64,000 nt of DNA, from positions 372,001 to 436,000 of the forward strand of contig CANMWO010000001.1 in assembly GCA_947501695.1 (NCBI GenBank), given 5' to 3'. The notes beneath the pieces were generated by a model. That model saw only the letters and a program-made list of their open reading frames with translations, ran no database searches and was not told the DNA's origin. This DNA comes from an uncultured Sphingomonadaceae bacterium (GTDB taxonomy: Bacteria > Pseudomonadota > Alphaproteobacteria > Sphingomonadales > Sphingomonadaceae). The position numbers and the translations under genes were made by a program. Within the stretch, counting starts at the first letter, position 1; the number at the start of each line of letters is the position of its first letter. Of this stretch, positions 54,583-63,741 are shown one piece after another.

Positions 54583-56381
54583 TGGCCGCGGCAGGGATCA
54601 CAAACAGGCTTTCTCCGCATCGCAGCCTCTCTGGGGTGATCGTCGTTGCGGTAGTCGCCTTAATAGTCGGCTTGCTCAGCCTGACCACGATCATGCGCGA
54701 TCTTGACGGGCGCAGCTTTGACTATTTGTCGACGGCCAAGCCGGCGCTGCCCGAGCAACCTGGCATCACGCTGATCGCTATCGACGAACCCAGCATGGAC
54801 GCCATCGGTCAGCAATGGCCATGGCCGCGTTCGCAACATGCCGAGCTCATCCGTCAGCTGCGCAAGGCAGGGACCAAAGCCATTGCCTTCGACGTGGTCT
54901 TTGCCGAACCGGCCGATGAGTTGCAGGATCAAGCACTGGTGGAAGCGATGGGTCCTGATATAGTCCTGGCTGCCGATGAAAGCCTTATCGAACGGCCCTA
55001 TGGGACTACGCTGGTGCGCACGGAACCATTGCCTGAACTGATCGAGGCGGGTGCGCGCACCGGTGTCGCCAGCCTGTCGATGGACGGCGACGGTGTGCTA
55101 CGCAATATGCCGCTCTATCGGGACGGCTTCATGGTCGAACTACTCGAAATGACAACCGGGGAAGATGTACCTGAAAGCCAGGCCCGTCGGCGGATCCAAC
55201 ATTTCGGTCCAGCAGGAAGCTATCCTACAATCTCTTATTATCAGGCGCTCGACCCCGCAGCTTATTTGCCACCTGACTATCTTAAAGATCAGATCGTGGT
55301 TATCGGCTTTGCTTTGCAGACCAATGCCGATATCGCGGTGGGCGGGATTGATGCGTTTGAAACCGCATACACATTGCGCTCGCTCCAGCTGACCCCGGGG
55401 ATCGAGGTCCAGGCGACTATTTTTGACAATCTGCGTACCGGGCTTTCGATTGAGCAATCGTCGCGCTGGCTGTCGTTTGTGCTTATTGCCCTTGCTGCTG
55501 CACTTGCGCTTCTGGTTTCTAGTCCCAAAGAACCGTTGAAGAAGGTATTGCTGCTCGTATTGGCCTTGTTCGCTATTATCGTTAGCTGTTGGCTATTGCT
55601 GCAATATGGGCGTTTCTGGATTGGTCCCGCGGCCCCAATAGCCGCACTGATATTTGGTGTGGCTGTGATTGCCACACGGGACTTTGCTAGTGAACAAAAA
55701 CGGGGACGCGAAGTACAAATTGCCTTCGGTCAATATCTCGCGCCTGAAATGGTACAGAAAATTGCTGATGATCCAAGTCTACTTAATTTGGGCGGAGTCA
55801 GCCGTGAACTGACAATTCTGTTTTCCGATATTCGTGGGTTTACCTCCATTTCAGAAGCCATGCAGGATGATCCGCAGGGATTGACGCGGGTAATCAATGC
55901 AATCCTTACCCCACTTTCGAATATCATTCTCCGGCATGGCGGGACGATCGACAAATATATGGGCGATTGCGTGATGGCCTTCTGGAACGCGCCCCTTGAT
56001 GATCCGGATCATGCACTGCACGCGCTGGACGCGGCCCGCGAGATGCTGGCTGAAATGGAGAATATCAATCGCAAAATCCAGACGATGTTGCCTGCGGAAG
56101 CCAATGTGCCAGTCATCCGGATGGGCATCGGCATCAACACTGGGACTTGCGTAGTCGGCAATATGGGATCGGACCGCCGATTTGACTATTCGGTGTTGGG
56201 CGATGCCGTTAATTTGGCCTCGCGCCTCGAAGGGCAGTGTGAAGAACAGGCCGTCGATATTTTAGTTGGCCAGGCCACAGTACGCGCGGCACCGTCTTTG
56301 GCTTTCCGGAAAGTAGCCAATATTCAGGTCAAAGGTCGAGCCGCGACAGAGCTAACTTATACGCTATGTGATGAACTTTGA
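54582..56381 (+). CDS. CHASE2-domain adenylate/guanylate cyclase
   Basis: 599 aa. One N-terminal helix (VIVVAVVALIVGLLSLTTIM), a periplasmic CHASE2 domain at about 40-290 (GITLIAIDEPSMDAIGQQWPWPRSQHAELIRQL in parts), three further helices (about 300-370) and a class III cyclase domain at about 400-590. ILFSDIRGFTSI supplies the first metal Asp, YMGDCVMAFWNAP the second, and GINTGTCVVGNMGSDRR the transition-state region. Product (cAMP or cGMP) cannot be told by eye. Coupled to the FecR-TPR-barrel gene, which may provide its input. Confidence 0.92.
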   Translation: MAAAGITNRLSPHRSLSGVIVVAVVALIVGLLSLTTIMRDLDGRSFDYLSTAKPALPEQPGITLIAIDEPSMDAIGQQWPWPRSQHAELIRQLRKAGTKAIAFDVVFAEPADELQDQALVEAMGPDIVLAADESLIERPYGTTLVRTEPLPELIEAGARTGVASLSMDGDGVLRNMPLYRDGFMVELLEMTTGEDVPESQARRRIQHFGPAGSYPTISYYQALDPAAYLPPDYLKDQIVVIGFALQTNADIAVGGIDAFETAYTLRSLQLTPGIEVQATIFDNLRTGLSIEQSSRWLSFVLIALAAALALLVSSPKEPLKKVLLLVLALFAIIVSCWLLLQYGRFWIGPAAPIAALIFGVAVIATRDFASEQKRGREVQIAFGQYLAPEMVQKIADDPSLLNLGGVSRELTILFSDIRGFTSISEAMQDDPQGLTRVINAILTPLSNIILRHGGTIDKYMGDCVMAFWNAPLDDPDHALHALDAAREMLAEMENINRKIQTMLPAEANVPVIRMGIGINTGTCVVGNMGSDRRFDYSVLGDAVNLASRLEGQCEEQAVDILVGQATVRAAPSLAFRKVANIQVKGRAATELTYTLCDEL

Positions 56382-56448
56382 AAAATTTATGGCTACGCGA
56401 GGTTTGCGTTAAGGCCATTTCTATTAAGGAGCAAGAAGGCAAGTTAAC

Positions 56449-56473
56449 GTCCGCTTTCGAGATGAAGCTGACA
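56449..56473. repeat. GTCCGC repeat, degenerate copy 6
   Basis: GTCCGCTTTCGAGATGAAGCTGACAC keeps the left arm but a decayed right arm; a second decayed copy (TCCGCTATGGGAGCAAAAG) follows at 56485-56503. Both lie in the 216-bp gap after the cyclase gene. Confidence 0.5.
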
Positions 56474-56597
56474 CTAGCTTAAAATCCGCTATGGGAGCAA
56501 AAGTATTTGTTAGGATCCGTAGGCGATGATTTTGTAACCGAAAACAGGTCCCATTTCCTGGCATGAAATATCTTCCAGCTGATTGGTCCCAATCGCT

Positions 56598-57527
56598 TTA
56601 TTGCTCGTCGCGTGCTGTCAGTTCTTTTTCTATACGGTGCACCATCGCTGAGCTTTGCATCGACGCAGAGACATCTGCCGAAGAATTATAGAGCGAGCTT
56701 AGTAACACGAGATCCATTTCGCTTGCGGAACTCGGAGTTTTTTCATCCTTTTTCGGTCTATCGAACAGCGCTAGTATGGAATAGCGCGGTGCTGTCCTGG
56801 CCGTTTGATCAGCGGTTTCGATATAAGACCGCATCGCTGCATAGTCGGCAATCTGGACGGTAGTCAGGTCCACCAAAGCATCCTTCTCGATCAATAGAAA
56901 TGAATGAGTTATATTTTTTGTAATCGTTCGCTTAACTCGAGATTTCACGTTTGAATTCATGATCGGAACTTCTGTTACACGCCCTAGCTTTCGCGTTTCA
57001 TCGGAATTTTGCAGGGCCCCTGTTTCAGCGGAACCGGTTTGAATGCGTTTCCAAGAATAGGTTGGACCGCCGCTCTTTGCTATCCGTTCTCTTGCGTGGT
57101 GCGGCATATCGCCAAACAGGCGCGACCTTTTTTTGCGCAGCATGGATATGGCTTCATTGCCATCGGAAACGACCATGACATAAACATTGGGCGTGCAGCT
57201 CTTCGCTGCCACACGCATATCGGCTGCTTTGGCTATGCCACGCATGCGTTGTTCAATTTGTTCGCTATTCTCTAAGGACAATCCCACGACTTTCGGACAG
57301 ACTGCCTGCGTGAACCGAGCAAATTGCCCCTCGTGCCGCCCGCCTTTGGGTGTGGCAATTGTGGTCTTGATAAAATCAGCAATATCCTCTTTGCTCGTCT
57401 CAATACCCGTAACAACAATATCCGGGCCGGTTGCTGATGGATCAGTAAGTGTGGCGATCGACACCGAAGGTATGAACATCAGCCCCGCTAAAGTGAGTCC
57501 AACAGCTACCAATATTTGCTTGTTCAT
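56598..57527 (-). CDS. Conserved secreted hypothetical protein
   Basis: 309 aa from the ATG at 57527 (GGAGT-type site upstream). Signal peptide residues 1-25, then DIVVTGIE, a block FARFTQAVCPKVVGLSLENSEQIEQRMR (in parts) and AAKSCTPNVYVMVVSDGNE that I recognise as recurring in sphingomonad secreted proteins of unknown function; the two Cys may pair. The C-terminal third (TTVQIADYAAMRSYIETADQ) resembles a region with an ADYxxMR motif found in the same proteins. No membrane anchor. It is convergent with the cyclase gene. Role unknown. Confidence 0.75.
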   Translation of the reverse strand: MNKQILVAVGLTLAGLMFIPSVSIATLTDPSATGPDIVVTGIETSKEDIADFIKTTIATPKGGRHEGQFARFTQAVCPKVVGLSLENSEQIEQRMRGIAKAADMRVAAKSCTPNVYVMVVSDGNEAISMLRKKRSRLFGDMPHHARERIAKSGGPTYSWKRIQTGSAETGALQNSDETRKLGRVTEVPIMNSNVKSRVKRTITKNITHSFLLIEKDALVDLTTVQIADYAAMRSYIETADQTARTAPRYSILALFDRPKKDEKTPSSASEMDLVLLSSLYNSSADVSASMQSSAMVHRIEKELTARDEQ

Positions 57528-57660
57528 ATTACCGCACTCCTTCTGGACAAGGAAGCTTGCACAATATCCCATAAGTGTAAAGGCGCAGCATGGCGGAAAA
57601 TCGCTACAAAACGGGAGTATTCCGGTTTCGGCAATGCAATGAGATTATGCCGAGATTGTC

Positions 57661-57695
57661 CTAGTGCCCGCTTTGCGCACAAAAGCGGACACTAG
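57661..57695. repeat. GTCCGC palindromic repeat, copy 7 (best hairpin)
   Basis: CTAGTG-CCCGCTTT and AAAGCGG-CACTAG arms, almost perfect over 35 bp, around GCGCACA. It lies between the secreted protein gene and the end of the PepSY operon, both transcribed leftwards, and may end the operon transcript. Confidence 0.8.
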
Positions 57696-57743
57696 GACTG
57701 ATAGACCCATTATGCAGTTTGCGCAGTGTTGGAAATTGGTAAC

Positions 57744-59060
57744 CTAGTCTCTTGAAGGGTGGAGGTCTTGCCGCAAATTGGTTCGTCGACGGGGCCGTAG
57801 GGCAAAGCCAATGACGATCACAACGAGCCCGATCCAGAATATTATCCCTAAAGAAGTATCGGCTGCGGGAACCACTAGACTGATGGCAAGCGTAAACAAG
57901 AACATTGCAGGGACACCACAAATTATCCCCATCCAACTGCGTTCCAGGTTTTGCGATGGATGACCTTTTGCCATTCGCTTGATAAAATAAATCCGCATTC
58001 CCGCATGGATAATATAGAGCAGAGATATTCCGAATATACCGAACGCCAATTTTACCGGCAATCCACCAAATTGTCCGAAATGAACCTTGTAAACAGAGTC
58101 TGCAATCTGTTGTCCCAGATGCCCATCAGCAGACCCGACCGTATCAATAAAATCACCATTACCATTAAAGTTGTATTTTTCCGCGTAAATAAGCCTGCGT
58201 GGATGCTCAGACATGATTTGCAGATATTGTCCTCGCGTTCCAGGATCATGAAGGATGACAAAAAGCGGCACCGTGCTGCTATGCTTGCTAGCAACAAAGT
58301 TAAGCGCCTGGATGATATTGGCAAGCGGAGTGGGCGTGCTATCAACTTCTGGTTCTGCGCCAAAGACAGGCTCAAAAACCGCTTCTGCATGACCATCATA
58401 TTTCAACGTGCCAATGGCAGCTGCAGATAACACCGCGAGCCCGATCATAGCGCCGGTAAGAGAATTTGAAATGTGAAATGGGGCTGTCCAAACTGCCAAA
58501 CGATTGTGTAAATCTACTTGCTTTATCTGCTCTGATTTTGATCGTCGGAATGCAAAGGCGTCTTTGAAGATATTGGGATGGGCCATGAAGCCGGTAACGG
58601 ACATAGCGAACAAAAAAACTCCGAATATTGCCACCACAATCATTCCGAACGACTTTGGCAAATGCAGGTAATAATGAAGATCAATCAGGAAATCACTCCA
58701 TGGTCGGTCGACCTCGGGTCCTAAATTGCCATCCCTATCAACATAGATTTCCTTGTTATCGGTTTCGACTATCGCCCGATGATTTTGTTCCGTTGGCATG
58801 TGGATAAACAGATGAGCCGTATTGGGATCGATGCTCATGCCGTTTTGGGCGGCCAGCTGGGCGGCTTCTGATGATAGAAAAGTAACGGCTTGTTCGCCGC
58901 TTTGTTCCCACAACTGAATCTCTTCTTTGAAGACACTAACGGTACCGCTGAAACAAATAATATACAGCACGGCGCTGATTGCGATGCCCAGCAGATGATG
59001 AGCTGATAGTGCCCGCTTTGCCAGCGGTTGGGGGAGAACCTGTTGATCAATGTCCATCAT
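57744..59060 (-). CDS. PepSY-associated transmembrane protein
   Basis: 438 aa. Typical iron-uptake-linked PepSY_TM protein: the first helix HHLLGIAISAVLYIICFSGTVSVF is followed by a large periplasmic part with the second helix (MIVVAIFGVFLFAMSVTGFM) and HNRLAVWTAPFHIS, then three C-terminal helices. Members are thought to handle iron-siderophore reduction or release at the inner membrane. It overlaps the preceding gene by four bases (ATGATG) and lies in the Fur-controlled operon starting at 61851. Confidence 0.9.
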   Translation of the reverse strand: MMDIDQQVLPQPLAKRALSAHHLLGIAISAVLYIICFSGTVSVFKEEIQLWEQSGEQAVTFLSSEAAQLAAQNGMSIDPNTAHLFIHMPTEQNHRAIVETDNKEIYVDRDGNLGPEVDRPWSDFLIDLHYYLHLPKSFGMIVVAIFGVFLFAMSVTGFMAHPNIFKDAFAFRRSKSEQIKQVDLHNRLAVWTAPFHISNSLTGAMIGLAVLSAAAIGTLKYDGHAEAVFEPVFGAEPEVDSTPTPLANIIQALNFVASKHSSTVPLFVILHDPGTRGQYLQIMSEHPRRLIYAEKYNFNGNGDFIDTVGSADGHLGQQIADSVYKVHFGQFGGLPVKLAFGIFGISLLYIIHAGMRIYFIKRMAKGHPSQNLERSWMGIICGVPAMFLFTLAISLVVPAADTSLGIIFWIGLVVIVIGFALRPRRRTNLRQDLHPSRD

Positions 59061-59647
59061 TTATTCCCTGCGAGTAGCAATGCGACGCTGAACAAGGGCG
59101 CGCCAACCAATATCGCCATTTTCAAATGCTTGCACCGAGAGATCAGACAAAAAATGACAATGGCTGCCCAGATTATCGGAAACGCAAAGAGGCCGGAAAC
59201 GAGGCTATTGGCCTTTTCGGTGCCCGCCATATCGAGTGTTTGATATATTCCCATGGCGATTGCAAAGGCGATGACACCACAGACCGGTCCCAAAAATATT
59301 ATATAGCCAAAAGCTTTGACCCATTCTGCTTGCCCCGTTTGATCACTTTTTTGCTTTGGTGATTTTTCTCGTGCCGGTTTCTGTTTTCTAGGAGGCTGTG
59401 TCGATGCCGAATAGCCAACAAAGCATAAGGCCAAGAGGCTGTTAACGATCAGCCCCAGAGCAATGCCCCGATCGGCGCCGCCAGCATAAGCCCAAAGGAA
59501 CAGGGAGAGGAGCAATAGCGCCCAACCGGAACCAATTAAGACGGGCGATCGTTTTGTCTGTGACCAGGAGTTATAGAGCAGGAGCAAACCAATCATACCA
59601 CTGCTCAGACCAACCAGCGCGAAAACAGAATCAATTACTATATTCAT
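59057..59647 (-). CDS. Small membrane protein of the siderophore operon
   Basis: 196 aa from the ATG at 59647. About five membrane helices (VFALVGLSSGMIGLLLLYNS, GSGWALLLLSLFLWAYAG, GPVCGVIAFAIAMGIYQTL and others) with a Lys-rich cytoplasmic loop (KQKPAREKSPKQKSDQ). Similar small membrane proteins accompany PepSY_TM genes in iron-regulated operons, but I cannot name the family. Translationally coupled to the PepSY gene. Confidence 0.75.
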   Translation of the reverse strand: MNIVIDSVFALVGLSSGMIGLLLLYNSWSQTKRSPVLIGSGWALLLLSLFLWAYAGGADRGIALGLIVNSLLALCFVGYSASTQPPRKQKPAREKSPKQKSDQTGQAEWVKAFGYIIFLGPVCGVIAFAIAMGIYQTLDMAGTEKANSLVSGLFAFPIIWAAIVIFCLISRCKHLKMAILVGAPLFSVALLLAGNK

Positions 59648-59700
59648 GTTGCTAATCGAGGCGCGGTCAGAAATGCCCAAGCCTCATCCTTCCGCTGTTG

Positions 59701-61851
59701 TCAAAATTTGAATGCTGCTCTTGCGACGATTGTTCTGCCTTCGCCGGGGAAGCAATCTCCGCGCGACAAGCAAGTGCCGTAATATTCTGTATTGAATATG
59801 TTTCGTGCATTGAGCGTCAAAGAAACCTGATCGAAATCATACCCGATAACTCCGTCAAAAACGGTATAGCCATCGGTCTCAATCAACACGGGAGTCGGCG
59901 CGAAATCATTAGCAGCCAAAAAGGCCGTTCCACTGCTTTCGTTGCCTTCGGCATAACGGATACCGGCGCCAAGCAGGAAGCCTTTAAATGATCCAGATGA
60001 TGGTCGCCAAGCCGCCCAAGCCGAGCCTTGTATTTCCGGGACGCTCGGGAAGCGGACGCCATCGGGGTCTTGCGTATCCAGAACGCTAAAAGCGCCGTCG
60101 ATGCGGAAATCTCCAATGACCGCTTGCGCTTCAATCTCAAAACCTTTGATTTTCGCAATGCCCTCTTGCTGCGATGCAGCGCTGGGTAAACCATTGGGGT
60201 TGGAGAGATTGGATTGTTCTATGTCAAAATAGGAAGCTGTAACATAGGTTTGCGTGCCCGGAGGTTGGTATTTTAAACCCACTTCATATTGCTTGCCCAA
60301 TTGGGGTTTCAAAGGCTGGTTCGTCGTTGGATCAACCCCGACAACCGCTTCAAATGACTCGGCGTAGCTAACGTAAACATTTAAACCGAAGGGGGTTTTA
60401 TAGAGCGCGCCAAAGCTTAAACTCGTAGCACTATCATCTTGCGAAGTCGTTCCGTTACCGGTTGTCAGCTGATCAAATCGTATGCCCGCATTTAGGACCA
60501 GGTTTCCGACTGTAATCTGGTCATTGATATAGAAACCAAGCATATCGGTCTCACTTTCACGGCGCCCTCGCGCAGCATCAAGTAATGCCATTGCTGGTAT
60601 TTCCACTCCAGAGTAGTCAGGATTGAACAAGTTGAACGTTGTCGGCAGGGCGTAGAGATAAGCAGCCTCGGTCAAGGTATTCACATTCTGAAAATTCATT
60701 CCAGCAAGCAGCTCATGTTTGATCCCACCGGTTGCGAATTTTGCGCGAAAGCGACTATCGACTGCAATCTGGTCTGAACTTGCAGGCGCGTCATACCAGC
60801 TGCGTCCTATGGCAGTGCCATCAGCCAGTACGCGCGGGTTCCCGTCGCCCAGAAATGCAACCCATGCTTGTTTGTAATCAACTTGGCTTTCCCGGTAACG
60901 CGCAGTTGTCTCATAGGACAAGGCGTCATTAAACTTATGCTGGGCGAACAACGAAATTGAGAAGGATTCGGAATCGTAGGTGTTGAAATTGGGATCGCCA
61001 ACGTAAAGGGACGGATCGACTTCTTGGGTAATCATTCCTGCGCAAATATTCGGTTCTGAAATTGTAACATTCGCGCTCGGACAACCCGACACGGACAGCG
61101 GCAAAAACTGATGGGCTGTATCGCTGTTGCGATCCGTATAATTTGCCAAAAGGGTGATCGCCGTATTGCCATTGTCAAAGGTCAGTGACGGTGCAACGAC
61201 AATTGCATCGTCATCGATGAAATCAAGCTGTGTGCCACTATCGCGATAGAGAGCCACTACCCTTCCGGTGAAGGTGCCATCGCCAGACAGATCAAACCCC
61301 AAATCACTGGCTATTTGCTTTCGGTTATTCGTGCCATAATCGACAACGATTTCACGTTCCAAATTGTCTGGTCCGGCACGCTTACTAACGGTGTTCAGGA
61401 TTCCACCCGGAGACCCTTGGCCATAAAGCACCGACGCAGGTCCCTTAAGCACTTCGACTTGCTCGAGTGCATAAATGTCAGACCGTGCATTGTTATAAAA
61501 TCCAAACAACACTTGGATATTGTCCAGATATTCAGGGACATCTAGCCCGCGCACTCGAGGAAAGTCGCCACGGGTAGAAAATCCAAATGTGTCCCCAACA
61601 ACACCCGCTGTATAGTTCAGCGTGTCATCAAGAGTGAGAGCGCCTTTTACCAAGAATTCCTCAGAACCGATTACCGTGACCGAACGTGCTGTTTCCAAAA
61701 TTGGTGTTTCGGATTTGGTTGCGCCAAAATTCGTGACTTGGCCGGTAACGACGATGATATTCTGATCACTTTTTTCATCTGCTTCCGTTTGCGCCGCCGC
61801 CATGGAAGGCAGCGCTATGCAGGTAGTGGCGAGTAGTATTTTTCGAATCAC
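59701..61851 (-). CDS. TonB-dependent siderophore receptor
   Basis: About 716 aa from a GTG at 61851 (GAGGG upstream, clean signal peptide IRKILLATTCIALPSMAAAQ); an ATG six codons earlier is the alternative. Plug motifs VLKGPASVLYGQGSPGGIL and VRGLDVPEYLDNI match the ferrichrome/ferric-siderophore (FhuA/FoxA-like) receptor group. The C-terminus TIVARAAFKF ends in Phe. The siderophore is not predictable. First gene of an operon with the membrane and PepSY genes, downstream of a Fur box. Confidence 0.92.
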   Translation of the reverse strand: MIRKILLATTCIALPSMAAAQTEADEKSDQNIIVVTGQVTNFGATKSETPILETARSVTVIGSEEFLVKGALTLDDTLNYTAGVVGDTFGFSTRGDFPRVRGLDVPEYLDNIQVLFGFYNNARSDIYALEQVEVLKGPASVLYGQGSPGGILNTVSKRAGPDNLEREIVVDYGTNNRKQIASDLGFDLSGDGTFTGRVVALYRDSGTQLDFIDDDAIVVAPSLTFDNGNTAITLLANYTDRNSDTAHQFLPLSVSGCPSANVTISEPNICAGMITQEVDPSLYVGDPNFNTYDSESFSISLFAQHKFNDALSYETTARYRESQVDYKQAWVAFLGDGNPRVLADGTAIGRSWYDAPASSDQIAVDSRFRAKFATGGIKHELLAGMNFQNVNTLTEAAYLYALPTTFNLFNPDYSGVEIPAMALLDAARGRRESETDMLGFYINDQITVGNLVLNAGIRFDQLTTGNGTTSQDDSATSLSFGALYKTPFGLNVYVSYAESFEAVVGVDPTTNQPLKPQLGKQYEVGLKYQPPGTQTYVTASYFDIEQSNLSNPNGLPSAASQQEGIAKIKGFEIEAQAVIGDFRIDGAFSVLDTQDPDGVRFPSVPEIQGSAWAAWRPSSGSFKGFLLGAGIRYAEGNESSGTAFLAANDFAPTPVLIETDGYTVFDGVIGYDFDQVSLTLNARNIFNTEYYGTCLSRGDCFPGEGRTIVARAAFKF

Positions 61852-61912
61852 GTTTGAACCCTCATTCAATATCCATCAATGCGGTGGTCGGTAGTGATTA
61901 TTAATGCTAATG

Positions 61913-61935
61913 TAAATAAGAATCATTATCATTAT
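61913..61935 (-). promoter_or_regulatory. Fur box
   Basis: On the minus strand the sequence reads ATAATGATAATGATTCTTAT, close to the Fur consensus GATAATGATAATCATTATC. It lies about 60 bp upstream of the siderophore receptor start, the expected promoter position. It predicts repression of the three-gene operon by Fe-Fur. Confidence 0.75.
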
Positions 61936-62000
61936 ATGAGTAAGCGAGTTTTTTTGCTCTGTGGCCTATAGGGTTGATTGAGGACCTGCTAATGTCCGCT

Positions 62001-62300
62001 TTTATCTCGATGACTCCAAACGCTGGCACCAGATGCACTATTGGATTTCGGTGGTTTTGGAACTTAGTTGAAGCCGAGTAGTTCGCGCTGCGCTGTCCTG
62101 TTGAGCGGAACACTTCCGGTGCGCAGGAGCTTGCGACCGGTTTGATCAACTGGTTTTGTGGCATCGATTATCGCTGAAATAATGTCGGGCGCCAGATAAC
62201 TTAGCCGCGTAAGTTGCTGAAGATAGCGCGGGCTATATTCTGCGATCATTGCAGATAGTGTTCCATGAACTAGAAGATCTTGTGCAACAAATCGCCGGTC
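62001..62300. repeat. Recombinase 3'-end segment, copy 2
   Basis: Related to 20305-20600. The homology begins with TTTATCTCGATG, right after half of a GTCCGC palindrome (AATGTCCGCT at 61991-62000), and includes the flank beyond the recombinase stop. Confidence 0.7.
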
Positions 62301-62345
62301 AAGAAAACGTCCCGTACCAAAATCGTTTATTGACCCCTGCGTCAA
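62064..62345 (-). pseudogene. Serine recombinase C-terminal remnant
   Basis: Encodes only the last 80 or so residues of the recombinase family also found at 20368 (SYLAPDIISAIIDATKPVD, GRKLLRTGSVPLN, QRELLGFN). All catalytic and DNA-recognition parts are gone. Its left end (5' side) cuts into the PAS-domain gene, whose reading frame runs into it and stops. Confidence 0.85.
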
Positions 62346-63459
62346 TTCGATCCATCGGGATAGCTAAGGCTCGTCGTGTTACTTGAGTACCCGCGAGGTC
62401 ATCCTTCAGTTCAACGCCAATATCTAGAACTTCGCCTGTCTCTATGCAAAACTGCCATTGATCGAAGAACTGTTCATTCGATCCAGATGCAATGATATCG
62501 TCAAAGCTCATCCCGAAAACCTTACCTAACCCTGAATGATCATGCCATGACTGATTGACTTCAACAAGCTTGCCTGCACCGTCCGTAACCCACGTTATAG
62601 TGGGTATGGTATCAATGCGGTTACGTGAGTGGACCAACAAGTCTTTATGCTTTTTCTCCAACTCCACTGAATTTGATATATCAACACTGAGCGTCGCAAT
62701 TCCGGTCGACCCGTCAGGCAGTGGAAGAGGTACTTTTGTTGAAAGCAGGTGGCGGGTGTTTAAACCCGTCGGCGTCAACTTTTCAACGACGGTTTGGGCT
62801 TTCCCTGACAATTGGACTAACTTATCGTGTTCCTCAATCGTGTTTCGTTCCAGATCGCTCCCAACTATATCGCCGACAGTCTTCCCATCGAAAAATTGAC
62901 GCTCTTGCTTTACTATTTCGACCAATGCGGCGTTGGTATAAATAAATTCTCCCTTGGCATTTTTAGCGTGGACAATCACGTCAGATGCTGTGCCAAGTGC
63001 TTTGAGTATTTCTTCTGCTTGAGTCTGAACATTGATACGAGCGATCAAGTCCTCAATATCTGTACAGGACCCAATCCAACGGACAATATTGCCACTGCCA
63101 TCTTTAACGGGTGCGCCCCTTACTAAATGCCAACGATATTCGCCATCAAATCTACAGAACCGATATTTTGCGTCGTATTTTTTGCCTTTGGTCCAACTTT
63201 CCAGCCATGTAGCGGCAGCACGTTTCTGATCATCAGGATGAATTGTAGCTAGCCAACCATCGTTCAGAATATCTTCTTTTTTCCGGCCGGTGTACCTTTG
63301 AAACTGAATGTTAGTGTATATGTTGGCACCATTGGCATCGCCAACAAAAACAAGAGCAGGAATACTTTCAGCAAGCGTTCTGAATTCCAAGCCCCCATAC
63401 CAAGGAAACTGTACATCTGACGCTTCATCACTTTGCGTCTTATCGTTAGTGTTTTCCAC
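62299..63459 (-). CDS. PAS-domain sensor protein, C-terminally truncated
   Basis: 386 aa from a GTG with AGGAG 10 bases upstream. Three PAS domains are visible: about 25-140 (TLAESIPALVFVGDANG; YRFCRFDGEYRWHLVRGAPV, WIGSCTDIED), 145-265 (ASDVIVHAKNAKGEFIYTN) and 285-375 (RIDTIPTITWVTDGAGKLVE). No histidine kinase, GGDEF or other output domain follows: after ALAIPMDRI the frame enters the recombinase remnant and ends 13 codons later. It was probably the sensor half of a kinase. Whether the truncated product still works is unknown. Confidence 0.78.
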   Translation of the reverse strand: MENTNDKTQSDEASDVQFPWYGGLEFRTLAESIPALVFVGDANGANIYTNIQFQRYTGRKKEDILNDGWLATIHPDDQKRAAATWLESWTKGKKYDAKYRFCRFDGEYRWHLVRGAPVKDGSGNIVRWIGSCTDIEDLIARINVQTQAEEILKALGTASDVIVHAKNAKGEFIYTNAALVEIVKQERQFFDGKTVGDIVGSDLERNTIEEHDKLVQLSGKAQTVVEKLTPTGLNTRHLLSTKVPLPLPDGSTGIATLSVDISNSVELEKKHKDLLVHSRNRIDTIPTITWVTDGAGKLVEVNQSWHDHSGLGKVFGMSFDDIIASGSNEQFFDQWQFCIETGEVLDIGVELKDDLAGTQVTRRALAIPMDRIDAGVNKRFWYGTFS

Positions 63460-63549
63460 TTTCTTGATGCTCCTGGTGGTCAGGTCAGTTCTTCAGAAAC
63501 CCGACACTATTTGTAGTGAAAAGATTGCTTAACCCATCTTCTTTGAAAT

Positions 63550-63741
63550 CTAGGCCCTTTCATAGACAAGAAAATCATAATCGAAAGTGGCGAAGACCAA
63601 CATTGAGGTAGCCGGTTGTTTTACGATTGTTTTCTGAACGAGATGTGAAAAATTCTGATTGGCCTCATCACAATATTTCGAAGTTGAAATAGAAAGGGGC
63701 GATCCAGTAAGGACCAGCAAACATAAAATCGCCCCTTTCAA
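63550..63741 (-). CDS. Possible small secreted protein
   Basis: 63 codons beginning MKGAILCLLVLTGSPLSI, which could be a signal peptide, followed by a polar segment. No family resemblance and no strong ribosome site. Listed because it is the only plausible frame between 63460 and 64000. Confidence 0.25.
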   Translation of the reverse strand: MKGAILCLLVLTGSPLSISTSKYCDEANQNFSHLVQKTIVKQPATSMLVFATFDYDFLVYERA

